The notes under the pieces are model-generated. The model worked only from the letters and a program-made list of their open reading frames with translations, did no database searches and was not told the origin of the DNA. The translations under genes were made by a program, and so were the position numbers. 64,000 nucleotides of DNA. It comes from Schistosoma mansoni. Taxonomy: Eukaryota > Platyhelminthes > Trematoda > Strigeidida > Schistosomatidae. The DNA is taken from assembly GCF_000237925.1 (NCBI RefSeq), contig NC_031496.1, forward strand, positions 31,414,539 through 31,478,538, given 5' to 3'. Below are positions 1 through 25,531 of the stretch, piece by piece. How positions within the stretch are numbered: position 1 is the stretch's first letter; the number at the start of each line of letters is the position of its first letter.

Positions 1-1103
1 GACACAGTGGCGCGGGAGGTTACCTGTTCAAACACACAAATCTTTCTAACATTTGATGTAAGATAATGGGAAATATAATGTCTATACAAAATAAGGAAGT
101 GAATAAATTCTTGAGCGCTTTGTTTTGACAAACTTAGTTGTGTGAGGTCAACGCTTAACTGATCAACATTAGCTGTTACAAGCTGACAGAGAGAACTACG
201 CAAAAAACGACAGAAACAGAAAGCATTTCCAAAGTAGGTTTTTCTAAAGCTCTAAAAGTGGTAGACACTGAAGACAAATAGCTGAAATTTCTGTGTTACT
301 GTAACTGAAAATCCACCGCAAATAAGTACAAAAAAAACTCTTACACCTTGAGACACAATCAAAAATTGATTAACCGGACGAGAAAAAATACCCCTGCCCT
401 TTTATAAATAGCTTTCTATGAAAGGTCATGAATATTAAAAAAATCGTCATTCCATTGTCCGAAATCCCTTTCCATCCAACGGTTTAATTCCCAATGAGGT
501 CGAAATTCGTGAATGTCGGAGTAAGAACGTACGCTTGCATTGTAGGTTGGGTGCATGAACATGAGGCTGATCAGTTATCACAGTGCAACAGAGTGTCTGA
601 ACATGACATAACCCACATACTTGAACAGATGCCTTCAGCTGGTAATGTTCTTAGTGGAACTAATCTGGATGGTATCCGTTTCGAAGACTTGCAGAACTAT
701 TTATTTTCCACATTTAGTTACCATTACTGGCTGCTCCACAAATTTTAATCCTGCCTAGTCCATTAAGAAGACAATCTGTATCTTATTACACAGAGTCGCT
801 GCAAACACCCTCGTGACAAAATAGACTGATGTCTTCCGTATGTGTTGTTTGTTAGTTTTATAAGTTCACAGAAAGAAACAAAACATGTTCACACTTGCAG
901 TTGAAGATAAAAAAAACACTTTTTGTAACTGATTATGCGCGATTGAAGTCAAAGAACTAAACAATCTGAACGAAGTGGGAGTAGCGCTTAGAACAAAAAG
1001 TATACCTTTATTCCTGAGAACTGATTTAGGCTTACGTTAGTATTTGTTTAAGTGAAGGACACGTTGCCACCTCTTTGAACGTATCGTTCCGTTTGGAGTT
1101 AAG
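1..1103. other. Upstream region of SRPRA, no gene recognised
   Basis: AT-rich, non-repetitive-looking DNA before the SRPRA start codon. A TATAAATA stretch near 403-410 could be a TATA box but lies 700 bp from the start codon. An 84-codon open frame at 494-748 resembles nothing I recognise. The true promoter cannot be placed from the sequence alone. Confidence 0.4.
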
Positions 1104-13924
<12,821 letters not shown>

Positions 13925-14500
13925 ATTACTTTTTTTTATATATACTTTACAATGTCTATCAATGATAATTGTCAACATACATATGTATGTGTGTGTGTAT
14001 GTTATTTGACTTATTTTGTTTGTTTGTTTTTCCTTTTTTTTCTGATCCTATATCTGCTATGATTTTCATGTTTAGACTTTTCTTTTTTTTTCTTGGATCC
14101 CCCCCCACTCACTCATTCTCACGGGTTATTTTCAAAAGAAAGAATATACTGAATAAAATGACTTTCTATTTGTTTCTTTTTTTTTCACTCGCTTCTCCAA
14201 TACCATACTACTGAAAAAGAAGATAAATAAGTAATATTAACAGTTTTATTTCTAATTTTTTTCTTTACCATTCTATTGTTGTATGTATATGAGGAGGAAG
14301 AACGAAGATATATATTGTTGTTCATTATGTATGTTTCCCCTTAATTATTTCATATTTTCTATTCATGTATTGTATGATTCTGTTGTTATTTTTCATTTAT
14401 ATTCATGTGATATATGCATTCTATTCATTGGTGTCCTTGGTAGGAATGTATTTTTATAGATAAAATATATAAACCTAGAAAGTTCTTTTTTTTGTATCTG
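13925..14500 (+). promoter_or_regulatory. 3' UTR and poly(A) region of SRPRA
   Basis: T-rich and CT-rich DNA follows the stop codon. A canonical AATAAA lies at 14152-14157, about 230 bp after the stop, and is the best poly(A) signal candidate. Further AT-rich DNA continues until a D repeat starts near 14510. Confidence 0.5.
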
Positions 14501-14509
14501 TGGTGAGTA

Positions 14510-14872
14510 GCGAACGTTTGGCGCCTTAACCGGGTTGTCGGACACGGAGAATCCACATACGGGAGTTGGAAAACCCTGATTTCAAACCAATGGTGCATAT
14601 GGGCTGGCTCCAGTATCCTGAGGGAACAAATGGCGTATGAATCAATCGTTGGTCACCGACTACCATGGGACTGCATCTCCTCACGATGCTCCACTGCCTT
14701 GTGGATCAGACCTTTAGGTCAAAGGCTCGGGGTGTGGCCCTCTAAGAAAACCACCTGCTTCGGTCTGGGCGCCCGAACAGTATCACAGCCCTCAAGCAAA
14801 TCGAATGAGATTTGTGCGGCGCATATATATCTGGTGCTTTCTTGTACCAATATTTCTGTGTTTAAATAAATA
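14510..14872 (+). repeat. Family D repeat, partial
   Basis: Includes the conserved open frame from 14630 (MAYESIVGHRLPWDC). It ends in AATATTTCTGTGTTTAAATA, next to the F element. Confidence 0.75.
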
Positions 14873-14887
14873 AATAAAATATACTTG

Positions 14888-15191
14888 TGTAGTGTGGTCT
14901 ACTTATATCCATATAAGTAGTATATGGCGATGGTCAGATATAGAATGTATTTTGGCAGAAAACCGATAAAGGAAAGAACTGAAATGAAGCGCAATTGGTA
15001 GGAAAATGCATGAACAATGAAATTGGAGAAGATGAACTGATATTTACAGAAGAAACAGTGAAGATTGAGACAATTGATGGTTATTTTGCAAATTAACTGT
15101 TTACTGTATGGTTATCAGATTTTAGTGAGATAGTTTGTAATTTGTGTCTAAATACATTCGATTGTCACCAGTGGTGTTTCCGTTCACTGCA
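14888..15191. mobile_element. Family F solo-LTR-like element, copy 1
   Basis: 304 bp with ends TGTAGTG and CACTGCA (imperfect inverted ends). The flanks CTTG/CCTG form a likely 4 bp target duplication with one mismatch. Same sequence as 26481-26784 and 60347-60648. Confidence 0.7.
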
Positions 15192-15369
15192 CCTGTATTA
15201 TACTGATTTATGTATTAATATTGTTTTTTTTCATGTAATTCAACTCAGATGGTTGTGTTCATTCCCCGTATATCTTCTTGAAATTGATAATTTCGTCATA
15301 AACGTTAAAATAAAAGAGCCAATTAGGAATTTCTTTTGTTAAAAATGAAGTGTATTACTTATTTTTTCT

Positions 15370-15679
15370 TTATCCCGTAGGTGTTTACTTTATTAGTTAC
15401 TTACGCCTGTTACTCCCAATGGAGCATAGGCCGCCGACCAGCATTCTCCAACCCACTCTGTCCTGGGCCTTCCTTTCTAGTTTTATCCAATTTTTGTTCA
15501 TTCTTCTCATGTCTGTCTCCATTTCTCGGCGCAATGTGTTCTTTGGTCTTCCACTTCTCCTTTGACCTTGAAGATTCCATGTGAGGGCTCGTCTTGTGAC
15601 GCAGTTAGGTGATTTCCTCAATATGTGTACTATCCACTTCCAACGCTTCTTCCTCCGTTGGAATCTGGTTTGTTGTCTC
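15370..15679 (-). mobile_element. RTE-like LINE 3' fragment, part 1, split by the LTR element
   Basis: Minus-strand reading shows [20 protein letters not shown] and [20 protein letters not shown], the conserved end of the RTE-like protein. It continues at 18279-18350 beyond the inserted LTR element. Confidence 0.8.
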
Positions 15680-16034
15680 TGTAAGGACGGCCCGTCGGTA
15701 GACTCTCGGAAGCCCTAAGAAGCCCAGGAAGAGCCGCAGATATTCCATCCAATCACGGCTAGGGGAATGTTCTAGAAATGCCAACGTGGAGCTTCTCCAT
15801 TGGATGGATTAGTTTGATACCTATGTGCTTATTGGTTGACCCAAATGATAATTTACTTTCAGCCAAAAACTATAAATACACGAGATTTCTGTGCTATATT
15901 TTGACACTGTTTGGGGCAATAAACTTCCTGCTTACCAGTCTTTGTCTTCTCTCTTTTGCGACGTTTGCGGGTTCTATCGTTCAAGTAGTCAAGTAGTTCG
16001 CGGCATATTAAGAATCAAGGTTCGAGATATAACA
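15680..16034 (+). repeat. 5' LTR of the Gypsy-type element
   Basis: 355 bp direct repeat with TG...CA ends. It contains a TATAAATA box and an AATAAA signal in the expected order. Confidence 0.9.
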
Positions 16035-17918
16035 ACTGGCGACGGGTTAATTTATCAAGATGTCTATTACCTTTGACCAATTTGAAGCTTTTCTAGAGCG
16101 CCATGAAAAACGGCTTGAACAATTCCAGATGCGCATACTCGAAAAACTAACCCAGCAGATGAACCTCAATAAGAATGGACTTACAGATGTTTCTGCCAAA
16201 TCGCATGCTGATTGTATCATTGATTCCATTCACGAATTTCATTTTGATGGTGTTGCTGGTGTAACATTCGAATCTTGGTACAAGAAATATGAAGATGTAT
16301 TTAATGTCGACCTAGAAACTTTTGATGATGCCGCCAAGGTCAGGGTGCTACTACGAAAGCTGGGTACCATTGAACATGAACGATATACTAATTACATTCT
16401 GCCCAAGAACCCAAGAGACATCTCATTCGAAGAAACAATTAAAATTTTGTCGCAAATTTTTGGTGAACAGTCTTCCCTGTTCAATATTCGCTATCAGTGC
16501 TTGAAAATAGTAAAAGCCGGCAATGATGACTGGGTGCAACATGCTAGCATAATAAATCGCGAATGTGAGCGCTTTAAACTATCAGCAATGACAGAAGACC
16601 AATTCAAATGTCTTGTTTTCGTATGCAGCTTACAATCTTCAGAAGACGCCGACATTAGAACCAGAATTCTAAGCAAAATTGAACAGTGTCCAAATATCAC
16701 CCTTCAAGAGGTGACTACTGAATGTCAGCATCTGGTGAACTTGAAGCATGACACTTCAATGGTAGAAAATAATGGTCGACTACCTTATGTACAGGCAGTA
16801 AGTGGGAAGAAAGATTCCTATATGCAAAAGCAGAACACAACCATTAAGAAGCCTCCATCCGCATGTTGGTTTTGCGGAGAGCTGCATTACAAAAGGTTCT
16901 GCCCATACAAAAACTACCGGTGCACTAGATGTCAGCTCAAAGGACATAAAGAAACATGTTGTAAGAAGAAGATGCACCGTCGCTCATCGAGTGTTCATTA
17001 CCGAAGACGTAAAAACTGTTCATCAACCAATAGAATAATAGTAGCACATACCAGCACAGAACATAATCGAAGAAAATATGTGACCTTAGAGATTAATGGA
17101 CGCCGTGCCCGTCTACAGCTTGACACTGCTTCAGATATTTCACTTATCAGCCGCAAAACATGGAGTCATATTGGCAAACCCTTGGTGCTCCCTACAACTC
17201 AGTTAGCACTCAGTGCATCTGGAGAGAAGGTAAATATTGCTGGAGAGATATGCTGCCCAGTTAAAAAAGGGAATGTACAGAAGAATGTGAAAGTATATCT
17301 CACTGAAAGCCCAGGACTAGATTTGCTTGGTCTTGACCTAATAGAAATGTTGCAGTTGGCTAACCAGCCAATTAATCATATATGTAGTCCGGTGAGATCT
17401 GATGCACTCTCAAGGTTGATCGGTCCCCAGGCAAAACATGGAGAAGATGTACTCATTGCCGCAGGAGAAGGTGAATCAGAAGTTCAGGCAAAGAACCCAT
17501 GGATATTTGAAAAAAAATCGCCACCCAAGAAAAGAAGAAAACCTGTACAAGAGTATCAGACGAACGACCGCGGCGAAAAGGTACTTGTAAAGTATCAAGG
17601 CGGTCAGAAATGGGAACCAGGTGTCATAGTACGGCGTATCGGGAAAGTACTTTATTTAGTCCGTGGAAGGGACGGAAAATGTACCAGACATATGAATCAG
17701 ATAAAAAGGGATCATAGGACAGCAGCAGTAGACACACAAGTACCGTTCCACATTCTGGTGGAGAAAGGCCCGAAAGAAGGCCGCAACCAACGACTAGAAA
17801 AACTTAAGAGTGAGAGCGCGCAGCCAATAAGGGTGATGAACAGAAAAACGAGAACAACAACAATGCTTCAAGAAAATCCAAAAAGAAATTCATACGTCAC
17901 AGACTTCAAAGGGGGAGG

Positions 17919-18273
17919 TGTAAGGACGGCCCGTCGGTAGACTCTCGGAAGCCCTAAGAAGCCCAGGAAGAGCCGCAGACATTCCATCCAATCACGGCTA
18001 GGGGAATGTTCTAGAAATGCCAACGTGGAGCTTCTCCATTGGATGGATTAGTTTGATACCTATGTGCTTATTGGTTGACCCAAATGATAATTTACTTTCA
18101 GCCAAAAACTATAAATACACGAGATTTCTGTGCTATATTTTGACACTGTTTGGGGCAATAAACTTCCTGCTTACCAGTCTTTGTCTTCTCTCTTTTGCGA
18201 CGTTTGCGGGTTCTATCGTTCAAGTAGTCAAGTAGTTCGCGGCATATTAAGAATCAAGGTTCGAGATATAACA
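17919..18273 (+). repeat. 3' LTR of the Gypsy-type element
   Basis: Same length as the 5' LTR and almost identical, following a purine tract. The element's reading frame runs a few codons into it. Confidence 0.9.
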
Positions 18274-18278
18274 GTCTC

Positions 18279-18350
18279 CCACAGTAGGTTGTTGCTGTTA
18301 GAGTCTGACCAACGGATCTGAAGTATCTTGCGTAGACAACTGTCATAGTT
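18279..18350 (-). mobile_element. RTE-like LINE fragment, part 2
   Basis: Continuation of the 15370-15679 fragment on the far side of the LTR element. It matches the CCCAAAGTAGGTTGTTGCTG stretch of the copy at 49350-49555. Confidence 0.7.
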
Positions 18351-20004
18351 TTTGAGTTATATCATAAATACACAAGTAAATAGTATCCGATTAAATGTGA
18401 TTGTAGTTTGATATAGAGATTCCAATATAAATGGTTGCTACCATGTAATGGTAACTATGCTTCACACTACCACTTAGGGAAAAGTAATGCAGTTCTAATA
18501 GAATAAAATGACAGGACAATTCCTCAGTTGAATATGTTGTTAAAAGCACAATCTTATTTCTGTTATCGTTTTACAGATCTTAGGATGAGCTTAATCGGTC
18601 AAGTATAGAACAGACTATAAAATGTGCTTGTGATGATTTAATTGACTGTACATAACTAACTCTTAGATATCAGATCACTTCCCTAACTATATATAATTCG
18701 TTTTTCATATAATTAATAAATCCTAGCTAGTTTGCCATTATTTCTTTGCAAAGTAACTTATTTCTGAAGTTGAACACCAGAGTAATGATCCAGACGATAT
18801 TCCTTGTTCTATACATCTCTGAATCATTGATAGATAAGAGGTTTAATGTGAATTAGATGGCGTGGATTGGTTTTCGTTTAGCTAATTATGTATTCTTTAT
18901 CAGCTACTTAAATCATTGATCGACAATGTATAGCACATGATATGATTGTTAATCTGTTCAAATTATCATAACAGGGGATGGAGCTTACAAACTGAGAAAC
19001 AGGATTATGATGGTAACAATATTCATAGTACTGTATTTCGAAAGAAACGGGGAGATTATAAGTATAGAATGGCAATAAGCCTAAAATTTACCGAGAAAAA
19101 GATTTGTCGGCTCATAATTTCTAGTCGTTTCAAATGTTATCTTTATTCGTAGATTATGGTTATCATATTAAGTACAAAAATCGATCATCTTCAGACAACG
19201 GCAAGATAATAGTATGATTAATAGCTGCTTATATTGTTTAGGTGTGGAGGAGGTTACAAATGTGCCATGATAATTCCATATGACATGTTTGATTTTACCT
19301 TAACGTTTTGCCTACTTATGTAATTTGTAGGTAGTATAAATCGTATCCCAAAATTAAGTCAGGATTGGAGATCCATCGAATGTCCGATTTATGGTGATTA
19401 TTCAGTACCTTATGATAAGCATTGTTCATGATATCTTTACAACTCAATGCATCGAAAGATTTTTTACAACACTCGTCAGTTGACCACAAAATGCAGTTTA
19501 TAACAGATAGTACTGACGTACAATTGTCCAGTGTCTTAGATGATTGTTTAAAATTGAACTAAATATCATTGTTAGAATAGGAAGAGTGCATAAATCTCCT
19601 TAGGTTGTTATGATTGAGGGTGATGTGTATCTATCTGTTAAAAAAGGGTCATCTAATTAAGGGAGGAAGGTAAAGTCATAATAATGATAACCATAATTAA
19701 TTTGAATAGTGAAATTACTTGAAGGAAATAACCTCCGCAAAGCAGCGTAGAAATGACGCCTCTGTTCATGTATTAATTAGAATAATTTGAAGATATTCAC
19801 TACATACTTGATGATCACATATTTGAGAACTTCGCTTCTGCATAGATACCGAATATTAATAGAATTTATATCGTTACCACACAACAAAAATATTTGGAAA
19901 ACAAGCTAAGTAATATATTTATTATAACGTAACTGATGTAGTGGATTGACTTCGTCAATCAATCATCCTGATAACTGTTATTATAAAAATACCAATGTTG
20001 TTTG
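18351..20004. other. Intergenic AT-rich DNA, nothing recognised
   Basis: No long open frame, repeat match or RNA feature seen. A 68-codon frame at 18946-19152 has no recognisable content. Confidence 0.4.
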
Positions 20005-20290
20005 AATTCCGAAGGCAATAAGAAGCAGCAACTACAGTTTATTAGCGAATAGCTCAGATAACAAAGTTACAAGCACATCGAGCGTAACAGAATAGAGAAG
20101 CTAACATATGTTTGAGCGAGCGAATACAGAGGTGAATTTATAGTCAAATCGAATTAAGGCACAGATACGAAAAGCAAAGTCTGGTAGTAGGATTCGACTA
20201 AATCCATACATAGGAAAGATAATGACTTATCGAACGTCATTTAAGCTAGAAAGAGATATGTGCATAGGCTGTCACATATGATCAAGCATA
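20005..20290 (-). repeat. Family H LTR-like repeat, copy 1
   Basis: On the minus strand it contains an AATAAACTGTAGTTGCTGC motif followed by TTGCCTTC. It is related to 43190-43425 and 61325-61915. It is probably an old LTR remnant; ends not defined. Confidence 0.4.
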
Positions 20291-20429
20291 CACGTTTAAA
20301 TGAACAAAACATTGGTCATAATAGTACAGGAAAATAGATGACTTGTTACTGTTCGAATAACATTGTCTGTTAAATAAGTTAGTAAAAGAGCTCAACGAAA
20401 ATTGATCATAATCGAAATTAATCGTAGGA

Positions 20430-20860
20430 AGATAAAGAGTGTATACACCTACGCCATTGTGATCGATTCTGAGCCATGTCACACAGTCTCCAATCATTGG
20501 TTACGATAGTCACGCGGACCCCAACCAGGTAGTCTGCATCTACCAACATGGCTCAGACTAGAAGTTAGTGACTTCAAGCACTGATGCCACGTTTTGGTTT
20601 GGCCGCCCCTAACTTTCTTCCAACTATCCCCTACACTAGTCAGCATAGCGCGTCATGGTAATTGGTGTTCAGGCATACGTAACACGTGACCCAACCATCT
20701 CAGCCGATGAAGATTCACAACCTCATCAACTGATTTACCATCATTTCCTAATACCCTGCGTCGAACCTCACTATTACTTACCCGGTGATCCCAGCAGATG
20801 TGAACAATATTTCGAAGACCTAACTTTACAATCACCCTATAATCTATGTAAATAGACTAG
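20430..20860 (-). mobile_element. LINE family E, reverse transcriptase C-terminal fragment
   Basis: Minus-strand reading: ICWDHRVSNSEVRRRVLGND, then LHRLRWLGHVLRMPEHQLP, then the GPRDYR-like end. RLRWLGHVLRM is characteristic of RTE-clade ends, but the family is distinct from the one at 21423. Confidence 0.7.
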
Positions 20861-21422
20861 AAAGTAAAGGCTCATTTGATAGTATACATTCAATACTATG
20901 GTTTACTTATCTATTCTCTAGTATACCTATAAATTTCTTAATGACAGTGTTCAAATCTTCACAGTTGAAAATGTATCCACTTATCTACCTTTCTCCGGTT
21001 TCATTCTTTCACTTCATCTTTTACTTCAGTTTTATTAATTAAGAAAAAGGGAAACTATCTGTTCCCATGCAATTTTATTTAAATGATTATCTTTTCTTAC
21101 AAATCACAATCCCATATGGAAGATGATGATGAATGTATAAGTGTGTGTATAAGGGTTTGTTTATGCTATAAAAAAGAAAGATATGTCTTATTTAACAACA
21201 AAAATCAGCAAAGCGAACTAAACTTTATGACGCCAGTTCATCATTATTTATGTTGGATCTAAGCAAAACATGTTTCTTTTCAAGGAAAAAGAATAACTAA
21301 ATCTAGTGTAAGTTTATCAATGATGATGATAATAATGATATATTATATTCTTTCTTTATAAATTATTATTATTATGATTTAAATGAAAGGTTTGTGATAA
21401 ATCCAAGATTCTCAAATACAAC

Positions 21423-22085
21423 ATGGAGAACACCAACTCATTCACACTTGATGGAGAAACTCTGGAAGAAGTGGAAGCATTCACGTACCTGGAAAGTATC
21501 ATTGATAAACAAGGAGGATCGGATGCAGATGTAAAGGTGAGGATTGTCAAAGCAAGGACAGCATTTCTACAATTAAAGAACATATGGAACTCAAAACAAC
21601 TATCAACTAACTTAAAAGTGAGAATCTTCAATACGAACGTCAAGACAGTCCTACTGTACGGAGCTGAATCGTGGAGAACTACTACTAAGTCCATCGTCAA
21701 GACGGTACAAGTATTTATAAACAGTTATCTACGCAAAATACTCAACATTCACTGGCCGGATACTATTAGCAACAGCCTACTATAAGAGTGGACAAACCAG
21801 CTTTCAACTGAAGAGGAAATTAGGAAAAGACGTTGGAAGTGGATAGGTCATACATTAAGGAAATCACCAAATTGCATCACGAGGCAATCCTTAACTTGGA
21901 ATGGTGAAGGGAGGTGTAAAAGAGGAAGGACAAGGAACACATTACGCCGGGAAATAGAAGTAGATATGAAAAGGATGAATGTTAACTGGAAAGAACTGGG
22001 AAGGATTGTCGAGGACAGGGTTGAATGGAGAATACCGGTGGGTGGCTTATACTCCTTCACGAGGGGTGACAGGCGTAAGTAAGTT
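21423..22085 (+). mobile_element. RTE-like LINE, reverse transcriptase C-terminal region
   Basis: Reads MENTNSFTLDGETLEEVEAF, then TVLLYGAESWRTTTKSIVK, then one in-frame stop (TAA at 21783), then [20 protein letters not shown] and [19 protein letters not shown]. 5'-truncated; the best example of the family here. Confidence 0.8.
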
Positions 22086-22119
22086 GTGATAAATTGTATG
22101 TTTGAATAGTTAACCGCTC

Positions 22120-22400
22120 TTATTTTAGTGAATGAGAACACAAGTGAGGATGATCGAATGTATTCGAATAGAAAATTACAGAACATCTTAGCGAAACCTG
22201 AGAATCATACAGTAAATATTTCATTAGCAAAATGTCGATGAATCGTCTCAGACTTCACTGTTCCTTGATTTCCACATCAATCATTTTTTATTCTCATTCT
22301 CTTTTCTTCGATCTTCCTAACTTTCTGCCACCAGGTTTTTCAATTGATGATCCATACTATTTATATCTATCGATATCAGTAGCACATACCACACTATGTT
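22120..22400 (+). repeat. Family G repeat, copy 1
   Basis: Colinear with 26195-26480 (ACAGAACATCTTAGCGAAAC, TTTTCTTCGATCTTCCTAAC, TTCTGCCACCAGG). Uninterrupted, so it serves as the empty-site reference for the F insertion in copy 2. Confidence 0.65.
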
Positions 22401-22736
22401 TACAGAAGTTTTCTACTTTGGAATCTTGATTAGAAAATAGAAAGTAAGAAGTTGTTGTGTTTTCAACATTTTTCCTTTAATTATAAAATTTTTTCATGAA
22501 TATTACTTAAATGATAAAGATAAGTTTCATTAGAAACAGTTAACACCTTATTAATGGCTGGATAACTTCCAAATAAATTCATCAAATTTTATTGACATAT
22601 GAAGTTCAACTATATTGAAAGTAAAATAGATACTCAGTAGATGATCATCGAGTTACATCGTACATTGATCAAAGTTAAAATTATGAAACACTAGATTTGA
22701 ACTCAGTGATCTAATCAACAAACATTTGCCACAAAA

Positions 22737-23240
22737 TCGCCCCCAAATACCCTGGTACGGCCGAGAGTGAGGAATCTGCTCTCCCTCTCCAAATGCTCTC
22801 ACATGGCCACGCGTATATAGCCTCTGTCAAGGAAGTCCTACTCACTGCATTCTCGTGGCATTACTGTTGTTTACGAAATTGAGAGGACAAAAGGCGAATG
22901 ACCGACGCTTTAACCGGATTGGTGGACACGAAAAATCTACCTAGGGGAGTTGGAAACCCTGATTCCAAACCAATGGTGCACATGAACTCTAGTATACTAA
23001 GGAGACAAATGGCGTATGAATCAATCGTTGGTCACCGGCTACACTGCACCTCCTTACGTTGCTCCACTGCCTTGTGGATCAGACCTTTAGATCAAAGACT
23101 CCAGGTGTGGCCTTCTAAGAAAACCACCTGTTTCAGTTTGGGCACCTGAGCAATATCACAGGCCTCACACAAATCAAATGAGATTTGTTTGGTACATATA
23201 TATCTGGTGCCTCTTTGTACCAATATTTAGGTGTTAAAAT
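22737..23240 (+). repeat. Family D repeat, nearly full length
   Basis: Runs from CCCCCAAATACCCTGGTACG to CCAATATTTAGGTGTTAAAA. The frame starting MAYESIVGHRL is present but shortened. Confidence 0.75.
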
Positions 23241-23502
23241 AATAATGAATATGGTTATGGAAGGACATTTGAAATCTTGTAAAAAAAGATTGGTGAGTAT
23301 TTGTTTCCACTTCATTCATATTTTTTAGTTTGTCTATCTTCTAACAAAATGAGATGAGAATACATTAGAATCTATATACTCGTTGGAAGCTACAAAAGTT
23401 CCGTTATGTAGTATCTATCATACAATTGTAAGGGTTGATATAATAAAAATATCTACTTTTAAGCATATCATTTACATCTGAACTTCCTATTTAAATGGAT
23501 AT

Positions 23503-23640
23503 TATGGCGATGTTTGGAACGAATGGTACTGGGTTTCAATCCTAGAGTGAACATCAACTCCAGGATTAAAGTATATCAAGCTAATGAATTCTAATTAGGA
23601 CGAAACATGCGTCCTGGATTTTACTGTTAGCTATCAGCCA
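23503..23640 (+). repeat. SINE A, diverged
   Basis: Retains TACTGGGTTTCAATCC, AGGACGAAACATGCGTCCTG and TTTTACTGTTAGC. Confidence 0.55.
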
Positions 23641-23956
23641 ACTCTGTAAAATCCTTGTGACTTAATAAGCATATCAAACCAATCCCCAGATGTTGAACAT
23701 ATACCAGTCAGTCAGCTAGTCAGTCAACATATACCAAAAGAAATTGATCAATTGCAGTCTTGTATATCAATGGAACGATCTAAACAACCGACGGTAACGT
23801 CTAATAAAAGTAATTTGTAAATCATGTGCTCACTAGTGACTGGCTTTAAGAGGTATTTTCTGGAGTTCTAGTGAGAAGTAGTGTTCAGTGGAGTTCAACC
23901 AGTTCTATTGTGAGATAGTAAATCACTGAAGACAATTTCGTGGATTAGTTGAAATT

Positions 23957-24172
23957 AGACATTAACACCGTTGGATGCCGGCTCAGTGGTCTACAGGTTA
24001 AGTGTTCGCCTGCGAGACTGATAAGTTCTGGGGTTCGAGTCTGACGAGCGGGTTCGTGGATTGTGAATGCGCACTGCTGAGGAATCCCACAACAGAACGA
24101 AACAGCCGTCCAATGCTTTCAGGTTTTCCATAGTGGTCTAGCTTCAATTGACTCATGATCTCAACTACAATG
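23957..24172 (+). repeat. SINE B copy, full length
   Basis: Runs from CATTAACACCGTTGGATGCC. A box TGGTCTACAGG, B box GGGTTCGAGTC, hammerhead region GCACTGCTGAGGAATCCCAC...GAACGAAAC. Tail GTCTAGCTTCAATTGACTCA. Slightly degenerate hammerhead. Confidence 0.75.
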
Positions 24173-24804
24173 TTTAACATATAACTGATGATCTATTAAG
24201 AAGTTGTTTTACTATTTATCATTAGAATTTGTCATAAAATGTTTCATTTCAACTCTCTTACTTAGTTAAACATGTAATCCTATCACCTATCTCATAACTT
24301 ATGTTAACATGTTTCATGCTGGGATTTCTACCACTTTAAATACACTAATGAAACAATCCTTGTTAGCAAATTCATTTAATTGTTGATTTGTAAAAGAGAG
24401 AGAAACAAAAGTTGCCCAGATTTTAGGTTGACTAGTCCTATTGCCATTTATATCTATATGTGTGCACATTTGTAAGTAAGTGAATGAGTGAGTGAATACA
24501 AATGAAGCTTATTCATAGAGCATTATGAATATCAGTGTGTGTGTGTGTGTAGTGTGTATGTACACTTAAGAATTAGAGAACCACTTAAGAAAAATACAAC
24601 TTTTACAGTAATATAGATTGTAACCGTGTGATAAAATGAATTCTCTTTCAAAAATGGTCAAGTGGAAACAAATAGTAATTTATACTATATTAGTAGTATA
24701 TAAAAGTTTCTTTAAAAAAAAACATGTAAAACTTTTATAAAGTCAGATTGAATCAAAGTAACCTTGGTAACATTAAATGAATGAATAATACTATTAGACA
24801 TCTT

Positions 24805-24895
24805 TACATCCTCCTTACACCTGTTACCCCTCATAGAGGAGCATAGGCCACTCACCAGCATTATCCATTCAAGTCTGTCTTAGGCAATACTATTG
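24805..24895 (-). mobile_element. RTE-like LINE 3' scrap
   Basis: Short minus-strand match to the end of the RTE-like family (GTTACCCCTC, then GGAGCATAGGCC). Confidence 0.5.
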
Positions 24896-25427
24896 GACAG
24901 TGGAATAATAAAAAAAAATCTAACTGTATACTTTTAGATGGGGATTTTCATTATGAATCAATGTTAAGCTAGAGAAGTATGGAATATATTAGATGAAATA
25001 CTGAATTGCTATCGTATCTTATTTTGAAACTTTTTTGGTTGTTCTTATAGATGATCATAGTCTAGATTAGTGATGAAATTTCAAGCCTCTTGTTAAATAC
25101 AAGACTATGACTAGCTATTGGAAGGATTTTCCTAAGTTTTATCGTTTGGAAAGACATAACTTGTAATATCGGGAAAGTTACTCATCAAATATAGTGAATG
25201 GGGATTACACTAGATAGTGGTGAGTTGACTAAACTTGAAAATTTCAACCAATGAACTTCAGCTTTATGATAAATGCTGTAACCGCTGAAAGAACTTAATG
25301 AGATATGTAGTTACATCCTAGAAATCCAATTATTTAGGCAGTAACAAAAAAAATGTGATCAAAATTTCTCTCACTTTTATGTAATTAAAATGACTTCAGT
25401 TCAATTGGACAGTCTTTGATATTTTTC

Positions 25428-25531
25428 ATAGTTGAAATCATGAGTCAATTGTAGCTAGACCACCATGGAAAACCTGGAAGCACTGGAAGGCCGTTTCGTC
25501 CTATTAAGGGACTCATTAGCAATGCGCATCC
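25428..25531 (-). repeat. SINE B, truncated by a gap
   Basis: Minus-oriented tail and part of the hammerhead region, cut by the gap at 25532. Confidence 0.65.

Larger units (their letters stand above)
15680..18273 (+). mobile_element. Young Gypsy-type LTR element, short non-autonomous form
   Basis: Two LTRs of 355 bp (15680-16034 and 17919-18273) begin TG and end CA and differ at one base that I can see. A 5 bp target duplication GTCTC flanks the element (15675-15679 and 18274-18278). A purine-rich tract precedes the 3' LTR. One reading frame (16060-17940) carries a gag part with two zinc knuckles (CWFCGELHYKRFC and CTRCQLKGHKETC), an aspartic protease part (LDTASDIS) and a basic part resembling the integrase tail. 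No reverse transcriptase or RNase H part is seen, so the copy is broken and non-autonomous. The LTR identity implies a recent insertion. It sits inside a minus-strand RTE-like LINE fragment. Confidence 0.9.

Noticed and set aside
494-748. 84-codon open frame upstream of SRPRA as a gene
   Set aside because: No recognisable domain, no clear splice partners and chance length in this DNA. Left as unassigned.
14101-14110. C-run in the SRPRA 3' UTR as a regulatory element
   Set aside because: A simple homopolymer-like tract with no supporting context.
16780-17038. Extra frames overlapping the LTR element's reading frame
   Set aside because: Shadows of the main frame.
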